Positions 10,000 through 22,500 of a stretch of 64,000 nt of DNA are shown in pieces (position 1 is the stretch's first letter; every line of letters begins with the position of its first letter). The notes below the pieces were generated by a model. The model saw only the letters and a list, made by a program, of their open reading frames with translations. It ran no database searches and was not told where the DNA came from. Source of the DNA: Pisolithus tinctorius (lineage: Eukaryota > Basidiomycota > Agaricomycetes > Boletales > Pisolithaceae); NCBI GenBank assembly GCA_024663395.1, contig JANFAH010000064.1, positions 237,909 through 301,908 on the forward strand, in the 5' to 3' direction. Made by a program: the position numbers and the translations under genes.

Positions 10000-12548
10000 A
10001 TGGCAGTGGAAACACAAACCATGCAGACTGCTGGTGCTCACGCAATGAACGACAGCGTTGACCTCTCCATGTCTAATGGCACCAAGGAACCCACCCTCCG
10101 GTTTGCAAGTGGGCTTATTCTGCCTCCCCCAGAAATCAAATGTGAGGGTCTCGTCGCTCCCGGGGTTCGTGCATTACCAGCTAACATCGATTCTGTAGCT
10201 GTTATTGACAGGACTGCCCTGTTTGTGGCCCGTTCTGCCAACCCGCCGATGTTCGAAGACAAAATTCGCGAAAACCAGCGTCAGGATCCCAAGTTCTCGT
10301 TCCTCAACCCTGCCGACCCTTATCATGCTTACTATAGGCATCGAATGGACAGAATATCTGCTGGTGAGGAATTGGAGGAGGTTCAACCGGAAAAGGAAAG
10401 GACCGAAGGTGTGGAGATAGCTAAACCACCAGAGGACGTCGGGGTCGAGCCTCCTCAACCCCAGTTCGTTTTGGACATACCCAACATTACCCCCATTGAT
10501 TTGTACGTTTATATACGAATCCTATCGCAAGCTCTATATTAACGTTGGATCAATTCAGGGACACCATGAAATTGACTGCTCTCTTCACTGCCCGACGCGG
10601 GCGCGGCTTTCTGGCTGCTCTTTCGCAAAGAGAGGGTCGGAATTACCAATTTGACTTCTTACGTCCAAATCATTCGCTTTTTGGCTATTTTAACCGTCTT
10701 GTAGAGCAGTATCAGAAAGTACTGTACCCGAGCAAGGAAATGTTGGCCCAGCTCCATGAACGGGCGCAGGAGGGTGCCCAATGGAAAGCCCTCGAACAGT
10801 CCAGGAAATATGCACGGTGGGAGCGGCTGAAGCAGGAGAAGGACAAAAAGAGGCAAGACGATCAGGAGGCCGAGAAACGTACGTCTTATACGTTCGATAG
10901 ACTGAGGCAGTCAACTCAAAAGTTTTATAGTCGCGTTTGCGGAAATTGATTGGCACGACTACGCTATAGTCCAAACGATTGAATTCACTGCGGCAGACGC
11001 AAACACAGAATTGCCTCCGCCGATGAGTCTCCAAGAGGTTGAAAACATGACATTGGCGCAAAAGAGGATGGCCGCGATGATAATGGAAAACACGGCAGAT
11101 GAGATAGAGGCACACCGCGCAAGACAAGCTGCTGCAGAAGCAGAAGCAGCCGCTGCGGTAGGCTCGGCTGGTGCTGCTGTGGTTACAACAACGGATAATT
11201 TGGACGAGGAGGACGCAGCCATGGAAGAAAGTGAAGATGAGGATGAGGAAGCGCAGCGCAAGAAACGAGAAGAAGAAGAGAGAATGAGGGAGTTGGAGCG
11301 TGCCAAGGCCATCCAGGCCAGTGCTAACGTTGCGGGTCCGATGAAGATCAAGACGGACTACGTTCCAAAGCGTTCGTTTACATTTCCTTTGGCCGATGGG
11401 TATCTGCTGACGATCATCACTCAGTCGGCTCTAAGAAGAATGCGACACTCACGACTTGCGCCATTTGCAGCCAGCAAATTCCAGTGGACGAACTCGACGA
11501 GCACATGCGGATCGAGTTGCTGGATCCCAAGTGGAAATCTCAGAGAGATGCTTTGGAAGCTCGCAAAGTACAGGCTTCGGAGCTGATGCGCGGTGCGAAC
11601 GTCGTCACATCGCTCAAAAACCTTGCAAGCACGCGTGTCGATATATTCGGTACAGGGGCCGATGAAGAACGCAGGAAGAGAGAGGAAGAGGAGGAACGTG
11701 CTCGTCGCAAAGAAAGAGAGAAGGTTGTGTGGGACGGTCACACGGCGACCAAAGTCAGCACGATGGACAAATACTCGACGAATGTCAACTTTGACGAACA
11801 AATCGCTGCAATCCACCGTGCAAAGGGCCTTGGCCCACAAGAACCTAATGCTATTGGTCCGGGCATTGGCCCTGCTGCCGCTCCACCTCCCCCGATAACC
11901 ACCCTCCCCCCGCCACCCGCCTCGCTACCTGCTCCTCCTACTCAAGCGACAACCGCTAACCCAAACTTTGCTACCGCTACTGTGTCATCCGGACCTCAGC
12001 CGGCGTCAGCGTTTCAGCCACCTCCGGTTATGCTTCCCCCACTTCATTACCAGGGTCTCGACGCTGCGCAGCCGTTCGGGTTCCAGCCTCCACCTCCTGG
12101 CATGCACCCTCCACGCATGCCAGGGCCACCGCCACAGACAGGGACGGTGCGAAGCGCTGACCAAGTCGAAGGGCTTGAGGAACAACCCCAGATTAAGAGA
12201 CAAAAGATCGCTAAACTTCCAGGAGGGGCACTCTACCCTGAAGCAGACTGGATCGCCATGCATCCCTACACTATATCGCTTAGCATTCAACTTCCCAGCG
12301 ACCCTTCGAAGCCGGAGTGGAAGTTGGACGGACAAGTTGTGACGGTGTCTGACCTTCCGCTCACGCTTCTTGTATCCACTCTCCGTGATCGCTTCCTGCA
12401 AACCACGGGGAGTACCTTACCTGCCTCGAGAATTCGGTTGTCGTTCATGGCCAAAATGTTGACTAATTCCAACACCATTGCGTTCTACAATCTGGAGGAT
12501 GAGGATCTCATAGTACTAAGCGTGAGTGCGGAGAAGAAGAGGAGATGA
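10000..12548 (+). CDS. SF3A1: Splicing factor 3A subunit 1 (SF3A1/Prp21)
   Basis: Encodes 795 aa of the U2 snRNP SF3a complex. Two SURP modules are visible: about residues 65-115 (FLNPADPYHAYYRHRM) and 168-225 (FLRPNHSLFGYF). A charged segment with PPPMSLQEVENMTLAQKR follows, then the Pro-rich linker, and a C-terminal ubiquitin-like domain at about 700-790 (SFMAKMLTNSNTIAFYNLED). Exons: 10000-10502, 10559-10878, 10931-11371, 11425-12548, all in phase. An in-frame ATG at 9793 exists but lies inside MRPL31's first exons, so I chose the ATG at 10000, which has a good context (gacagccATGGC). Confidence 0.95.
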
Positions 12549-13782
12549 CAGCGTATTGTGACTCGTGTAAGGGGGGCACTGACTACGTGGGGCCCCGGCA
12601 TGTTGTACCGTACTACACTCAATTTTCGTATACAGATGCGTGTCGCAGGACATAAGTTACGTGAGAACGAAAGGAAGACGATAGTAATACACGTATATGA
12701 TCTAGATCGCCAAACCATATGCAGGAAATGCTGCATGGATGCTGTGACAAAGCTGAAACAAGAAAAAATATCAATAAAACCCTATGAACGCAACCCGGAT
12801 GAGAAATCGACGACGAAATCAAGCCTGATAACCTAAAACCCGAAGTGACGATGACCAGAATAATACACGATAAACCCAGAAAGTGAAGGTTGTGAGATGC
12901 CTCTGCCCAAAAATGACAAACTTGACGACGACGACGACGACGACGTGAGGTAAGTCGTAAGAATGAAACGTGATTCCGTGGCAATTCAGTGGAGCACGAC
13001 TTGGCTGTAATAACGTGTGCAATGGATGGCGAGTGGTGGTATGTGCGTGGAAGTCATGTATACATCATGCGGAGGCGAAGATCGCGGTCGCAAGATGGGA
13101 GATGGAGGTGGGAGTAGAAAATGGCCGTGAGACGAATCTGAGGTGCAAGAAGATGGCATGGAAGAGTCTGACTCCTCGCTCCCAATGATCGAGTCCCTGT
13201 CTACGGGGACCATGTCCCTCAGCCACTCATCATCCTGGCGAGAGGGCCAGCGACGAACGGAAGATTTTCTGCAAAAGATGCTGTTTGGAGATGACAGATA
13301 GTGCGAGTTTACGAGCGAGGGAGGTGTCGGAGCAGCGTCCACCAGCTTCCTAGCGCACCCGAGCGAATAAGAGAGAGAACGCCTCGATCGGACGCGAACG
13401 TGCGACTGCATGTCGATCGATGTACAGTTTCCAGGATATCTCCCACCAGAAAGAGTCCTCAACTAGTGGGATGTCAGTTCTCGTCGCTGAGAACACTGAG
13501 AGGGGAGGGATGTCTTAGGGGCGACAACGGCGTTAATGGGGGGTCTCTTATATCGACGATTTCTCCGATTACAAATCTACCGCAGCTGCCCTTGGTGCTG
13601 ACATAATACTCACAGTAGATGGCTGGACCGACCGAAGACGAAATTAATCCAATACCATGCCAGACGGAACGCCCGGGACATGTTACATACACAGCTCTAG
13701 CTCTATTACACCCAGGGAAAGCAGGAGTCTATGAAGAATCTACACTCACGCACATACCGCGACACGCCTCCAACACGCTGAG
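12549..13782. other. Gene-poor interval, convergent 3' ends
   Basis: Lies between the SF3A1 stop (+) and the UBC6-like stop (-). A 158-codon open frame at 12986-13462 (-) is Ser/Pro/Arg rich and has no recognisable domain, so I leave it uncalled. The length, 1.2 kb, is large for two 3' UTRs here. Confidence 0.4.
12924..12945 (+). repeat. (GAC)7 trinucleotide microsatellite
   Basis: Seven perfect GAC units in non-coding sequence downstream of SF3A1. Confidence 0.9.
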
Positions 13783-15009
13783 TCACAGTACTCGCCGGCA
13801 CAGAAGCCCCACAACAAGCACGAGCAACACGCAGATCACAGTATCCAGTAGCAGCGGCGGTCGTAACGTACTACGACGGGCGGGATTCAGCGCGCTAACA
13901 AGGTTAGATTGATCCCACGTTTCCGGCACACGCTCTGGATCCTGTCTGATCGCAGTTGGCGGGGATGTGCCCGGCTGTGTCGAAGACGTTTCAGGGTTAT
14001 TTCTGGCCGGGTCATCGGAATTTGCCAGAAAGGGATCCAGGGACGAGTGCGTGTGCGCCCGGGTAATAGGCTCGTTCTCCGGAGTCTCGCCAACGGATTC
14101 CGGGGAACCGTCGACTTTAGAGGGGAGATCTGGAAGACACTCCAGATTACTCAATCGGCACTTGGGGCACACCCACTCGCGAGACCTAGTCATTCGCATC
14201 ATCCAGATCAGGAGTTGCCACGGCTAACAGGAGCATGCTGCTTACAGCTGAGCCAGACGCTTCCGCTCCGAGATGGGATACTCCACCGAGCCCACCCCAT
14301 TGGCTGCTTGCCCCCTCAGAGGGAAGAAGCCTTGGAGGCCGAGGATGGCTACCGCAGTCGTCAGACGTTATTTTAGTGAGACCAGCAAGCATGTACCTGT
14401 CCTTACTCCCCAGGCGGGCTGCCACTCCTCTTCGTGGTCTTGAGAATCAGTCAGTCTAGACCTGCGTAGAACCAACGAGGCTTCGGCACCTACAATTCGT
14501 GAAACTGATGCAGATCTGGAACGTTTCGGTCTCGCTAACGCGGATAGTTGTTTGTCAAACAAATTCCCATACCTTGGTGTTAAGCTCAAAGCGGCCGTTT
14601 GGCGTAAGCATCATGAGTGATGGCGGTCTGAATGGGTATTCTGCAGGCAAGAGAATGCGGAAATGGTACAATCCACCCTCAAACTCCGTCCCAATGGGCC
14701 CTCTTAGGGTGCAATGCCACTCCTGTAATCCAGGATAACACGTAATTATCTGCTCCAACGCGACGTGTACTTACGAAGATATCGTCCTGAATGTTCAACG
14801 AGGTGAGTGACTGGGTGCGAACCGATAATAATTTGGAGGGTCCTACCTCGAGTGGTGCAGCATGGTAGTCTGCACATGGATCGTTTGCGAGTTCTCTGGC
14901 CTCCTGCATGATTCGCTTGACAGCTTCAAGAACCGGCGCTCAATACTCGGACTACGAATAAGAATGGACTCTGAAGTATACCAGTGTTGTTTCTATTCAA
15001 TGGAGGCAT
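13783..15009 (-). CDS. ER-membrane ubiquitin-conjugating enzyme, UBC6/UBE2J type
   Basis: Encodes 283 aa. The UBC fold comes first (VKRIMQEARELANDP, then WHCTLRGPIGTEFEGGLYHF and LLPAEYPFRPPSLMMLTPNG); the catalytic cysteine is in NTKICISFTNYH. A CPKCRLSNLECLP block follows, then a Ser/Pro-rich linker and a C-terminal membrane anchor (LDTVICVLLVLVVGLL). This is the layout of tail-anchored E2s of ER-associated degradation; the sequence looks closer to UBE2J1 than to UBE2J2. Exons (minus): 15009-14982, 14938-14847, 14786-14775 (12 nt), 14722-14573, 14515-14494 (22 nt, carrying the active-site Cys), 14438-14397, 14348-14246, 14185-13783. All phases agree. The start exon codes only nine residues and is the weakest part. 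Confidence 0.92.
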
Positions 15010-15164
15010 TGCTTCGATGAAGCGAGGCGGCAGGAGGGTGAGGACTGGTAAGGACGCTCAAGTTGTAGTATGCACCCGGAATAATGCAACGTGGAGCAGA
15101 GGGCCTGGCACGTGACCAACTCTACGCTGAAACCCTTCATTCAGACTGGAAACCTTCGTTCACC
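15010..15164. promoter_or_regulatory. Divergent promoter, UBC6-like / MRP10
   Basis: 155 bases separate two outward-facing start codons. No distinct motif stands out. Confidence 0.55.
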
Positions 15165-15531
15165 ATGGTTCATATTGCGAATGTCAAGGTCAGGCCTCGC
15201 AAGGGTGCGTTTCTGGGCAGACACTCAAAGTTGTCAAATACTGATTCCCGTCTAGTCACAACACCTGTTCCATGTCGAAGCGAGCTAGTTGCCATGCTTG
15301 GATGTTGGGCTGCCACGGGTGACGTCCTTTCGACTGACCCCAACAGGTGCAAAATGGTAGCCGAGACGTTGTTCCAATGCATGCGGACCGCGGTGAGTAC
15401 ATCGATGGGTTCTCATAACAAAAAGAACTGTCACTGACGCTCAGCTCTCCCCCGGTCAGCCCGTGGCGGGTAAACCTCACAAGCCCGCTATCAATTATCA
15501 CCTCAGTAAACTGAGCAAAAAAGCCAAATAG
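15165..15531 (+). CDS. MRP10: Mitochondrial small-subunit ribosomal protein MRP10 (mS37)
   Basis: Encodes 87 aa with a twin CX9C (CHCH) motif: CRSELVAMLGC and CKMVAETLFQC, separated by WAATGDVLSTDPNR. Such proteins are imported through the Mia40 route; MRP10 is a mitoribosomal small-subunit component. The end, PAINYHLSKLSKKAK, is typical of fungal MRP10. Exons: 15165-15204, 15256-15392, 15445-15531; phases agree. The start gives MVHIANVKVRPRK, as in relatives. Confidence 0.93.
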
Positions 15532-15989
15532 AGCGTATGTTATCGATTCCCTAATGCCGATTCTGCCACGATACGGCCCACGTTGGAAGCAAACCCGTGT
15601 CCCTCACGGTCAACGTTCATACGCGTGTTAATATGAACTTTCGAGGGAGTTGTTTGTATGTGACGCACAACTGGCCCTACCATTCAATCATTGGTGCAGA
15701 TTGCCGTGGACGTTGGTCATAATTAGACTAGCCATGTTAGACGTTGTTTATATCGTCAGAATCGTGATGCAGACGTCTTGTCTTTAGACGGTAAGTCTTA
15801 TTAGTTGACGAGTCCGTGAAGCCATGGCGTGAACAGCCAAAACGTTGTGTCCCTCATGCATATGTCCCTGGGAAGGTGTGTCCTATATACTGCTTTGGAA
15901 CGGCATACGCCAGTGAGACATAATCAAAACACTACCTGCGGGGACCAGACACACTCTACGCTCTTTATCACTCCTTCCTGAAGATTTCC
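15532..15989. other. Upstream region of NYN gene 1; left end of the duplicated block
   Basis: From about 15710 the sequence matches 19545 onward, the upstream region of NYN gene 2, so this is the left edge of the tandem duplication. The last 90 bases before the start codon are nearly identical in both copies. No coding content seen. Confidence 0.6.
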
Positions 15990-18900
15990 ATGGTCAACCA
16001 AGACAAGGTGGCCATATTCTGGGACTTTGGTCGGTGCCATTTACGTCCCGGAAGGCGTCTTGTAATCCACCAGCGCTACTTGTAGAAAATTGTTGTCCTC
16101 CCTCGACGCAGGGATTGGGATATGATATTGTGAATAACATCGGGCGCATAGCTCGCATATTTGGATCCGTAACCACCTTCAAAGCATACCTGGACATATC
16201 GAGCCAACCTCCCAAGTCCACAGCTCTTCGTTCAGAGCTTCAGCTATCCGGCGTCTCGGTGGTAGATTGTCCTCACAACGGCAAGAAAGATGTTGTTGAC
16301 AAGATGGCCATGGGTATGTCCGTGAAATACTTTCGGAGCCTTTTTCACTGATAAAATGCCGTCAAGTCGATATGTTCGCTTTTGCGGTTGACAATCCTGC
16401 ACCCGCTACTGTTATCCTCATTGCTGCGGATAGAGACTATGCCTATGCAATCTCCACTCTCCGACTTCGTAATTACAAGGTTCTATTGATCACCCCATGC
16501 GTCTCGACCTGTCTCGAGGCTTGTGCCTCGTTCGTCATAGACTGGAATGTCGCCCTCACGAAGACTAGAACAGAGTCAAAAAATGATTCCGTTCGGCGAC
16601 CGTATGTTGACATTGAAGCCAGTCTTTTCGATAGACTCTCACAGGAAGTCTCCCAATTTGGCAAAAATTTGACTGTGATCTCTGCCCCGCTAGAAGCCAT
16701 AAAGCCTCAGCGAATCAATGCGCAAGACTTGCTTCGTCCATACGTTCCCGACAATGATGCCAACGTTACGAGTGAATCCAAGTTTGCTCAAGGGTCCTCA
16801 GAAGGCACCAACCAGTGTACTAACGGGAATGATGATTCCTCAGTTTCCGTTACACCTGCACCAAAGGTGCCTGCGTCCCCCCGCCACTCGTCTTTGACTC
16901 TACCGTCTCTTTTGCGCACACACAATATTCGTCCAGACACAGTTTCGAAGCCAAGTGGCGAGGTTTCACGACTTGTCACGGGGACCCCTCTAATACAATC
17001 TGGTACCTGCCTCGGGGTATCTGATGATGCAGGTGCAATCACTGAGCTTTCCGATTCATTTGTATCGAATAGTGCTGAAAATCGCCGGTCCTCGAAAGAT
17101 GAGCTACTGTCATCCCTCCTGACAGGTCCTCTCAGTGACACTTCCCAGAAGAACTTGGTGGACATGCCGATACTCGAAACAGCGCGGGTTGTGGCTCCGT
17201 TGTCCAGGTCGAGTCCGGCCAAACCTGCTGTAGGCAGTAATCTGGCGACAGCCTATTGTCTCGCCAAAAGCAATCATCACCCAGCTGATGAGCTGACTGC
17301 TTGGAGGAGCTCTTCCTCCCTTTTCCATTGTAGTCTGCATGGGTGCCATAACGACAGTAGTCGTAACATTCCTCCAGTGTCGGCGAACGGTGATAACAAC
17401 AGCGGTGTTCCTACAGAGAACACCTCAACGAGCTGCCAAGAATTTACACCTTCTCTGAAGGCGACTAGCCTGCCCGTGGAAAGACAAAGCACACCCACAA
17501 ACCCAGCGGGGGGTGTCTTAACAGAGTCAAGAGATAGTGACAACTCTTCTGGTGTCTCTTCTCCTACCTTCCGTGCCACATCTAATGTGGTTCCTGGATC
17601 TCCGGCGCTCCACCCACTAGCTTGGCCGGCAAGCGATATGCCGACAAACACAGTGACAGAACAAGCTAATCGGGAGCAAATTCGATGGCAATTCCTCCCA
17701 TTGATTCGAGTCCTAGTCGCGGATCGTCATAGGAGGGTTTTTCGTTCCAATCGCTCCGATGTTGCAATGGCGGTTCTGCAAATTGACAAGAATGCGTACA
17801 AGCGTGTCGGAGCAACTAAATTTAAGCATTACACGTTCCATGCCGAGCGAGTGGGTTTGGTGGTGCTCGGCGGCGCAGAGGGTGATGCATGGATTGCGTT
17901 GCATCCAAAATGGTTCTGCGAGGCAGAAAGGACCGAATATCAATCCATCGCATCGATGGAGGATGATTTACGCGCTGTGGATGGAGACACAGAACAGATG
18001 GTGGCTCCGTTGTCTGGGACGAGTCCACCCGTACCGGCTATGGCCACCGATCTCGCCACAGCTCATTGTTTCCACAAAGGTGATCACCCACCGGCCGATA
18101 TTTTGACTACCGGTAGGATCTCTTCACCTTTCAGTCAACCTAGTCTGCACGGGAGTCGCATTCCTCCGATTTCGGCGAACGGCGATAGCAACACCATTGT
18201 TCCTGCGGACAAGAGCTCAACAAACGTTGTACCTTCCCAAAAAGAACCCACCCTGTCCATGGAGAAACAAATTACATATGCAAACTCAGTGGAAGGTATC
18301 GCGAAAGAGCCAATGGGCAATCGCAATCCCTTTAGGATCTCTTTCCCCGCCTCACATGCCGCATTGAATGTGATTCCTGGATCTCCGGTGGCTCAGACAC
18401 AAGCTTGTCCCGCAAGCGATATGCCCACAAGCACAGCAACGGGACAAGTTAATCGAGAACAAATTCGATGGCAATTCCTCCCATTGATTCGAGTCCTGGT
18501 CGTGGATCGGCGTAAAAGGATTTTTCGCTCCAATCACTCCGATATTGCGATGGCACTTATGCAAATCGACAAGAATGCGTACAAGCGCGTTGGGGCAACT
18601 AGATTTAAGCACTACATAACCCTTGCCCAGCGAGCGGGTTTGGTGGTACTCGGCGGTGCGGAGAATGAAGCATGGATTGCGCTGCATCCAGAATGGTTCA
18701 GCGAAGCAGAAAGAACCGAATATCGATCTAACACGGCGATGGAAGGTAATTCGTGTGGAGTAGATGGAAACCAGACCAGTACTTCCAGAGATATTGGTGC
18801 CGGCTGTTTTCAACCCTTGGTGGATATTCTGGTGCAATTCCATCAGTCAGGTGTGCGACCGGTGTTACGGTCACGGATCGGTCAGATGTTAGAGCCGACC

Positions 18901-19053
18901 GTCTACCAAGAGGCAGGAGTGCCCGGCTTCGCTGAGTACGTTGCTCATGCTGTCGAAGTAGGTATCGTCATGTGTGGCGGTGTAGGGGGTTATGCTTGGA
19001 TACGCTTACATCCTGACGTTGAAACGCAAGTGAATGACACCTACCACATGTGA
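15990..19053 (+). CDS. NYN-domain putative ribonuclease with LOTUS-like repeats, copy 1
   Basis: Encodes 984 aa. Residues about 1-150 form an NYN (PIN-like) domain: VAIFWDFENC, KKDVVDKMAMVDMFAFAVDN, and TVILIAADRDYAYAISTLRL, with the three acidic positions expected at the active site. A long Ser/Thr/Pro-rich linker follows. Three LOTUS/OST-HTH-like units end the protein (about 524-606, 787-867, 904-974), each with the pattern F..L...L, an F/Y-rich helix, and GLVVLGGAEGDAWIALHP or a close variant. NYN plus LOTUS is the domain pair of MARF1-type RNA regulators, so RNA cleavage or silencing is a fair inference. Exons: 15990-16029, 16086-16313, 16367-19053. Part of exon 3 (linker plus one LOTUS unit) is internally duplicated relative to copy 2. 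Confidence 0.85.
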
Positions 19054-19129
19054 TTTGGTGCGTCCTCTGGGTGGATTACCAGCAAAAGGGGTATCATACG
19101 TCTATGCAGCGTAATGTCTTGTTGTATAT

Positions 19130-19480
19130 TTGTGTACCGTCAGCATCCAACAATCATATGTATGATTGAGTTCCAGGGTAAATGTGCATCCAATGACGTC
19201 GTTCTTGTCCTCAACAAGACTTTCTAACCGTGTCTTTTCTTCTTCGGAAGCATCATGACTTCCGGAGGAGCCCAATTGACCTCGCTCGCTAGTATTTCAT
19301 AAAGCGGCGAGCTGGGGACATATTCTTCTATAAGTTTTGGGATCTTCGGCAAGTCCGCCATTCGGCGTACGGGCTGGATATCCAGGGACAGAGCTCCAAA
19401 CATATCTACACCCTGCTGCTCACAAGCCTCCTTACACTGCTCGGCGAAGTCCATCGAACATTCGCTTATAATGAGTTGTA
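19130..19480 (-). pseudogene. 3' fragment of the YebC/TACO1 gene, broken
   Basis: The reverse strand aligns with the last two exons of the YebC-family gene at 22307-23530. Shared blocks include DFAE.C.EA, LIEEYVPSSPLYEILASEVN (intact gene: LIEEYAPSSPLCEILTSEVN) and an ASEEE...SLVED run. A frameshift after WAPP separates the last block from the frame before it, and everything upstream of the DFAE block is missing. It was copied with the NYN duplication and has no start or N-terminal domain. Confidence 0.85.
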
Positions 19481-19544
19481 TCCCTCCCGATCAATGTTCA
19501 TACAGACTAAGAACTTCCAACGAAGGGTGAAGATCAATGATCGT

Positions 19545-22500
19545 GGACGTCGGTCATAATTAGATTAACCATATTAGACGTTGCTCATATCGTCAGAATC
19601 GTGTCCCAGACTGGTTTTGTCTTTAGCTAGTAAGTTTGGTTAGTTGGTGATGCAGTGTGTCCATGGCATGAACAATCGAGTTATGTCCCTGGGAAGGTGC
19701 ACCTACGTACTGCCTTGGAACGACACATGCCAGTGAGACATAATCAAAACACTGCCTGCGGGGACCAGACACACTCTACGCTCTTTATCACTCCTTCCTG
19801 AGATTTCCATGGTCAACCAAGACAAGGTGGCCATATTCTGGGACTTTGGTCAGTTCTGTTTACGTCCTGCTGGAAGGTGTCTTGTAATCCACCAGCGCTA
19901 CTTGTAGAAAATTGTTGTCCTCCCTCGACGCAGGGATTGGGATATGATATTGTGAATAACATCGGGCGCATAGCTCGCATATTTGGATCCGTAACCACCT
20001 TCAAAGCATACCTGGACATATCGAGCCAACCTCCCAAGTCCACAGCTCTTCGTTCAGAGCTTCAGCTATCCGGCGTCTCGGTGGTAGATTGTCCTCACAA
20101 CGGCAAGAAAGATGTTGTTGACAAGATGGCCATGGGTATGTTCGTGAAATACTTTCGGAGCCTATTTCGCTGATAAAATGCCGTCAAGTCGATATGTTCG
20201 CTTTTGCTGTTGACAACCCTGCACCCGCTACTGTTATCCTCATTGCTGCGGATAGAGACTATGCCTATGCGCTCTCTACTCTTCGTCTCCGTAACTACAA
20301 GGTTGTATTGATCACTCCTTGTGTCTCAACCTGTCTCGAGGCTTGTGCCTCGTTCGTCATAGACTGGAATGTCGCCCTCACGAAGACTAGAACAGAGTCA
20401 AACACTGACTGCGTCCGGCGACCATATGTTGATATTGAAGCCAGTCTTTTTGATAGACTTTCACAGGAAATCTCCCAATTTGGCAACAATTTGACTGTGA
20501 TCTCCGCGCCTCTGGAAGGCATAAAGCTCCAGCGAATCAACGGGCAAAACTTGATTCGTCCGTCACTTGCTGACAACGATGCTGGCGTTACTAGTGAATC
20601 TAAGTTCGCTCCGGGGTCCTTGGAAGGCATGGACCGGTGTACCAGCGGCACTGGCGACTCGTCAGTTTTCGTTACCCCCGCCCCAAAGGTAGCTGCTTTC
20701 TCCCCTCACTCGTCCATATCCCCGCCATCTCTTTTGCACACACACAATATTCTATCCGAAGCCGTTTCGAAGCCAAACAGCGGGCCTTCGCGACCTGTTA
20801 CAGAGAACCTCTTATCACAACATGACATTTGTCTTAAAATGTCTGGTGATGCAGATGCAATCACCGAACATTTTGATTCATTTGTACCGAACGGTGGTGA
20901 AAACCACGAATTCCCCAAGGATGAGCCACCGTCGCCCACCTCAACAGGTTTTCCCGTTGTGAAAGCACCACCACTACCGACTACCTCCAACTACTCTTCG
21001 AGCCCTCATTCGGTACCCCTGCTCAATCCAAGACTAAACATGTCATCGACAACTTCTACCTTGTCGGGAACAAGGAAAATCTCGGGTGGAACCGTTGTCT
21101 CTATTGGTGACAGTTCCCGCAAGGTAGAATTGGTAGACACTCCCAAATCCGAAATAGGGCGAATGGCAGCTCCGCTGTCTAAGTCAAGTCCGCCTAGACC
21201 TGCTGTGGGCGCAGATCTTTCAACAGCTTATTGTCTCCCGAAATGTGATCATCCGCCAGCTGATGATCTGGTTGCTGGGGGAAGCTCTTCATCCCTTTGC
21301 CAATCTAGTCTGCACGGGAGTCGTAACGGCAGTAGCCGTAACATTACTCCGGTGTTGGCGAACGGTGATAGCAACACTTATGTTCCTGGAGAGACGAGCT
21401 CGACAGGCTGTCGGAGCTTTGTATCTTGCTTGAAGGGATCCAGCCAGTCCATGGAGAAACGAAGTACGCATGCAAGCTCAGTGGAAAGTATCCCGGAAGA
21501 ACTAGTGGGCAGTGACGATCCCTCTGGTGTCTCTTCCTCAGATGCCACACCTAATATGATTCCTGGATCTCTGGCGGTTCAGATACCAACTCGCCCTTCA
21601 AGCGTTATGTCCACAAACACAGCAACAGGACAGGTTAACCGGGAAAAAATTCGATGGCAATTCCTGCCATTGATTCAACAATTAGTTGCGGATCGGCGTA
21701 ACAGCGTTTTCCGCTCGAGTCGCTCCGACGTTGCGGCACTTCTGCAAGTTGACAAGAAGGCGTTCAAGCGTGTTGGAGTAACTAAATTCAAGGGTTACAT
21801 AACCCTTGCACAGCGATTGGGTTTGGTTGTGCTCGGGGGAGCAGAGGGTGATGCATGGGTCGCCTTACATCCGGATTGGCTCACCGAAGTTCAATCCAAC
21901 ACCGCGATGGAAGGTGATTCGCGCGCAGCAGATGTAAAGCATACCAAAATTTCCAGAGAAATCGGGGCTGGCTGTTTCCAGCCCTTGGTCGATATCTTGG
22001 TGCCGTTCCATCGATCAGGTGTTCGACGGGTGTTACGGTCACGGGTCAAGCGGATGTTAGAGCCAACCGTCTACCGAGATGCGGGAGTGCCCGGGTTCAA
22101 GCAGTACATCGCTCTTGCTGTCGAAGTAGGTGTTGTCCTGTGCGACGATGCAGACAGCCATGACTGGATACACTTGCATCCTGCCGTTGAAATGCAAGTG
22201 GATGTCACCTACCACGTGTCATTTGGTGCGTCCTCTGGGTGAACCATTGGCTAAATGTGATGTGCCTATGCAATGTATTGTCTAATTGTGTATTAATTGT
22301 ATACTGTCAGCATTCAACAACCAAATGATTGGGTTCTAGGGTAGTGAATACGCGTTCGATGTCGTCGTTCTCTTGTAGGTCTTCAACAAGACTGTCCACA
22401 CGTGACCTTTCCTCCTCGGAAGCATCACGATTTTCTAAAGGAGCCCAATTCACTTCGCTCGTTAGTATTTCGCAAAGTGGCGAACTGGGGGCATATTCTT

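Larger units (their letters stand above)
15710..19480 (+). repeat. Tandem duplication, unit 1
   Basis: Holds NYN gene 1, its promoter, and a fragment of the YebC gene's 3' end. It matches unit 2 (about 19545-22680), with the equivalent start codons 3819 bases apart. Identity is very uneven: almost complete over parts of the promoter, exon 2 and intron 2, but much lower across the linker and C-terminal exon sequence. Confidence 0.85.

Noticed and set aside
12986..13462. 158-codon open frame on the minus strand
   Set aside because: Ser/Pro/Arg-rich translation with no conserved block and no supporting splice partners; likely chance in non-coding DNA.
15990..22242. NYN pair as a toxin-antitoxin or phage-defence-like module
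   Set aside because: NYN domains occur in such systems in bacteria, but these genes are intron-bearing, fungal, and fused to LOTUS-like modules; nothing here supports a defence role.
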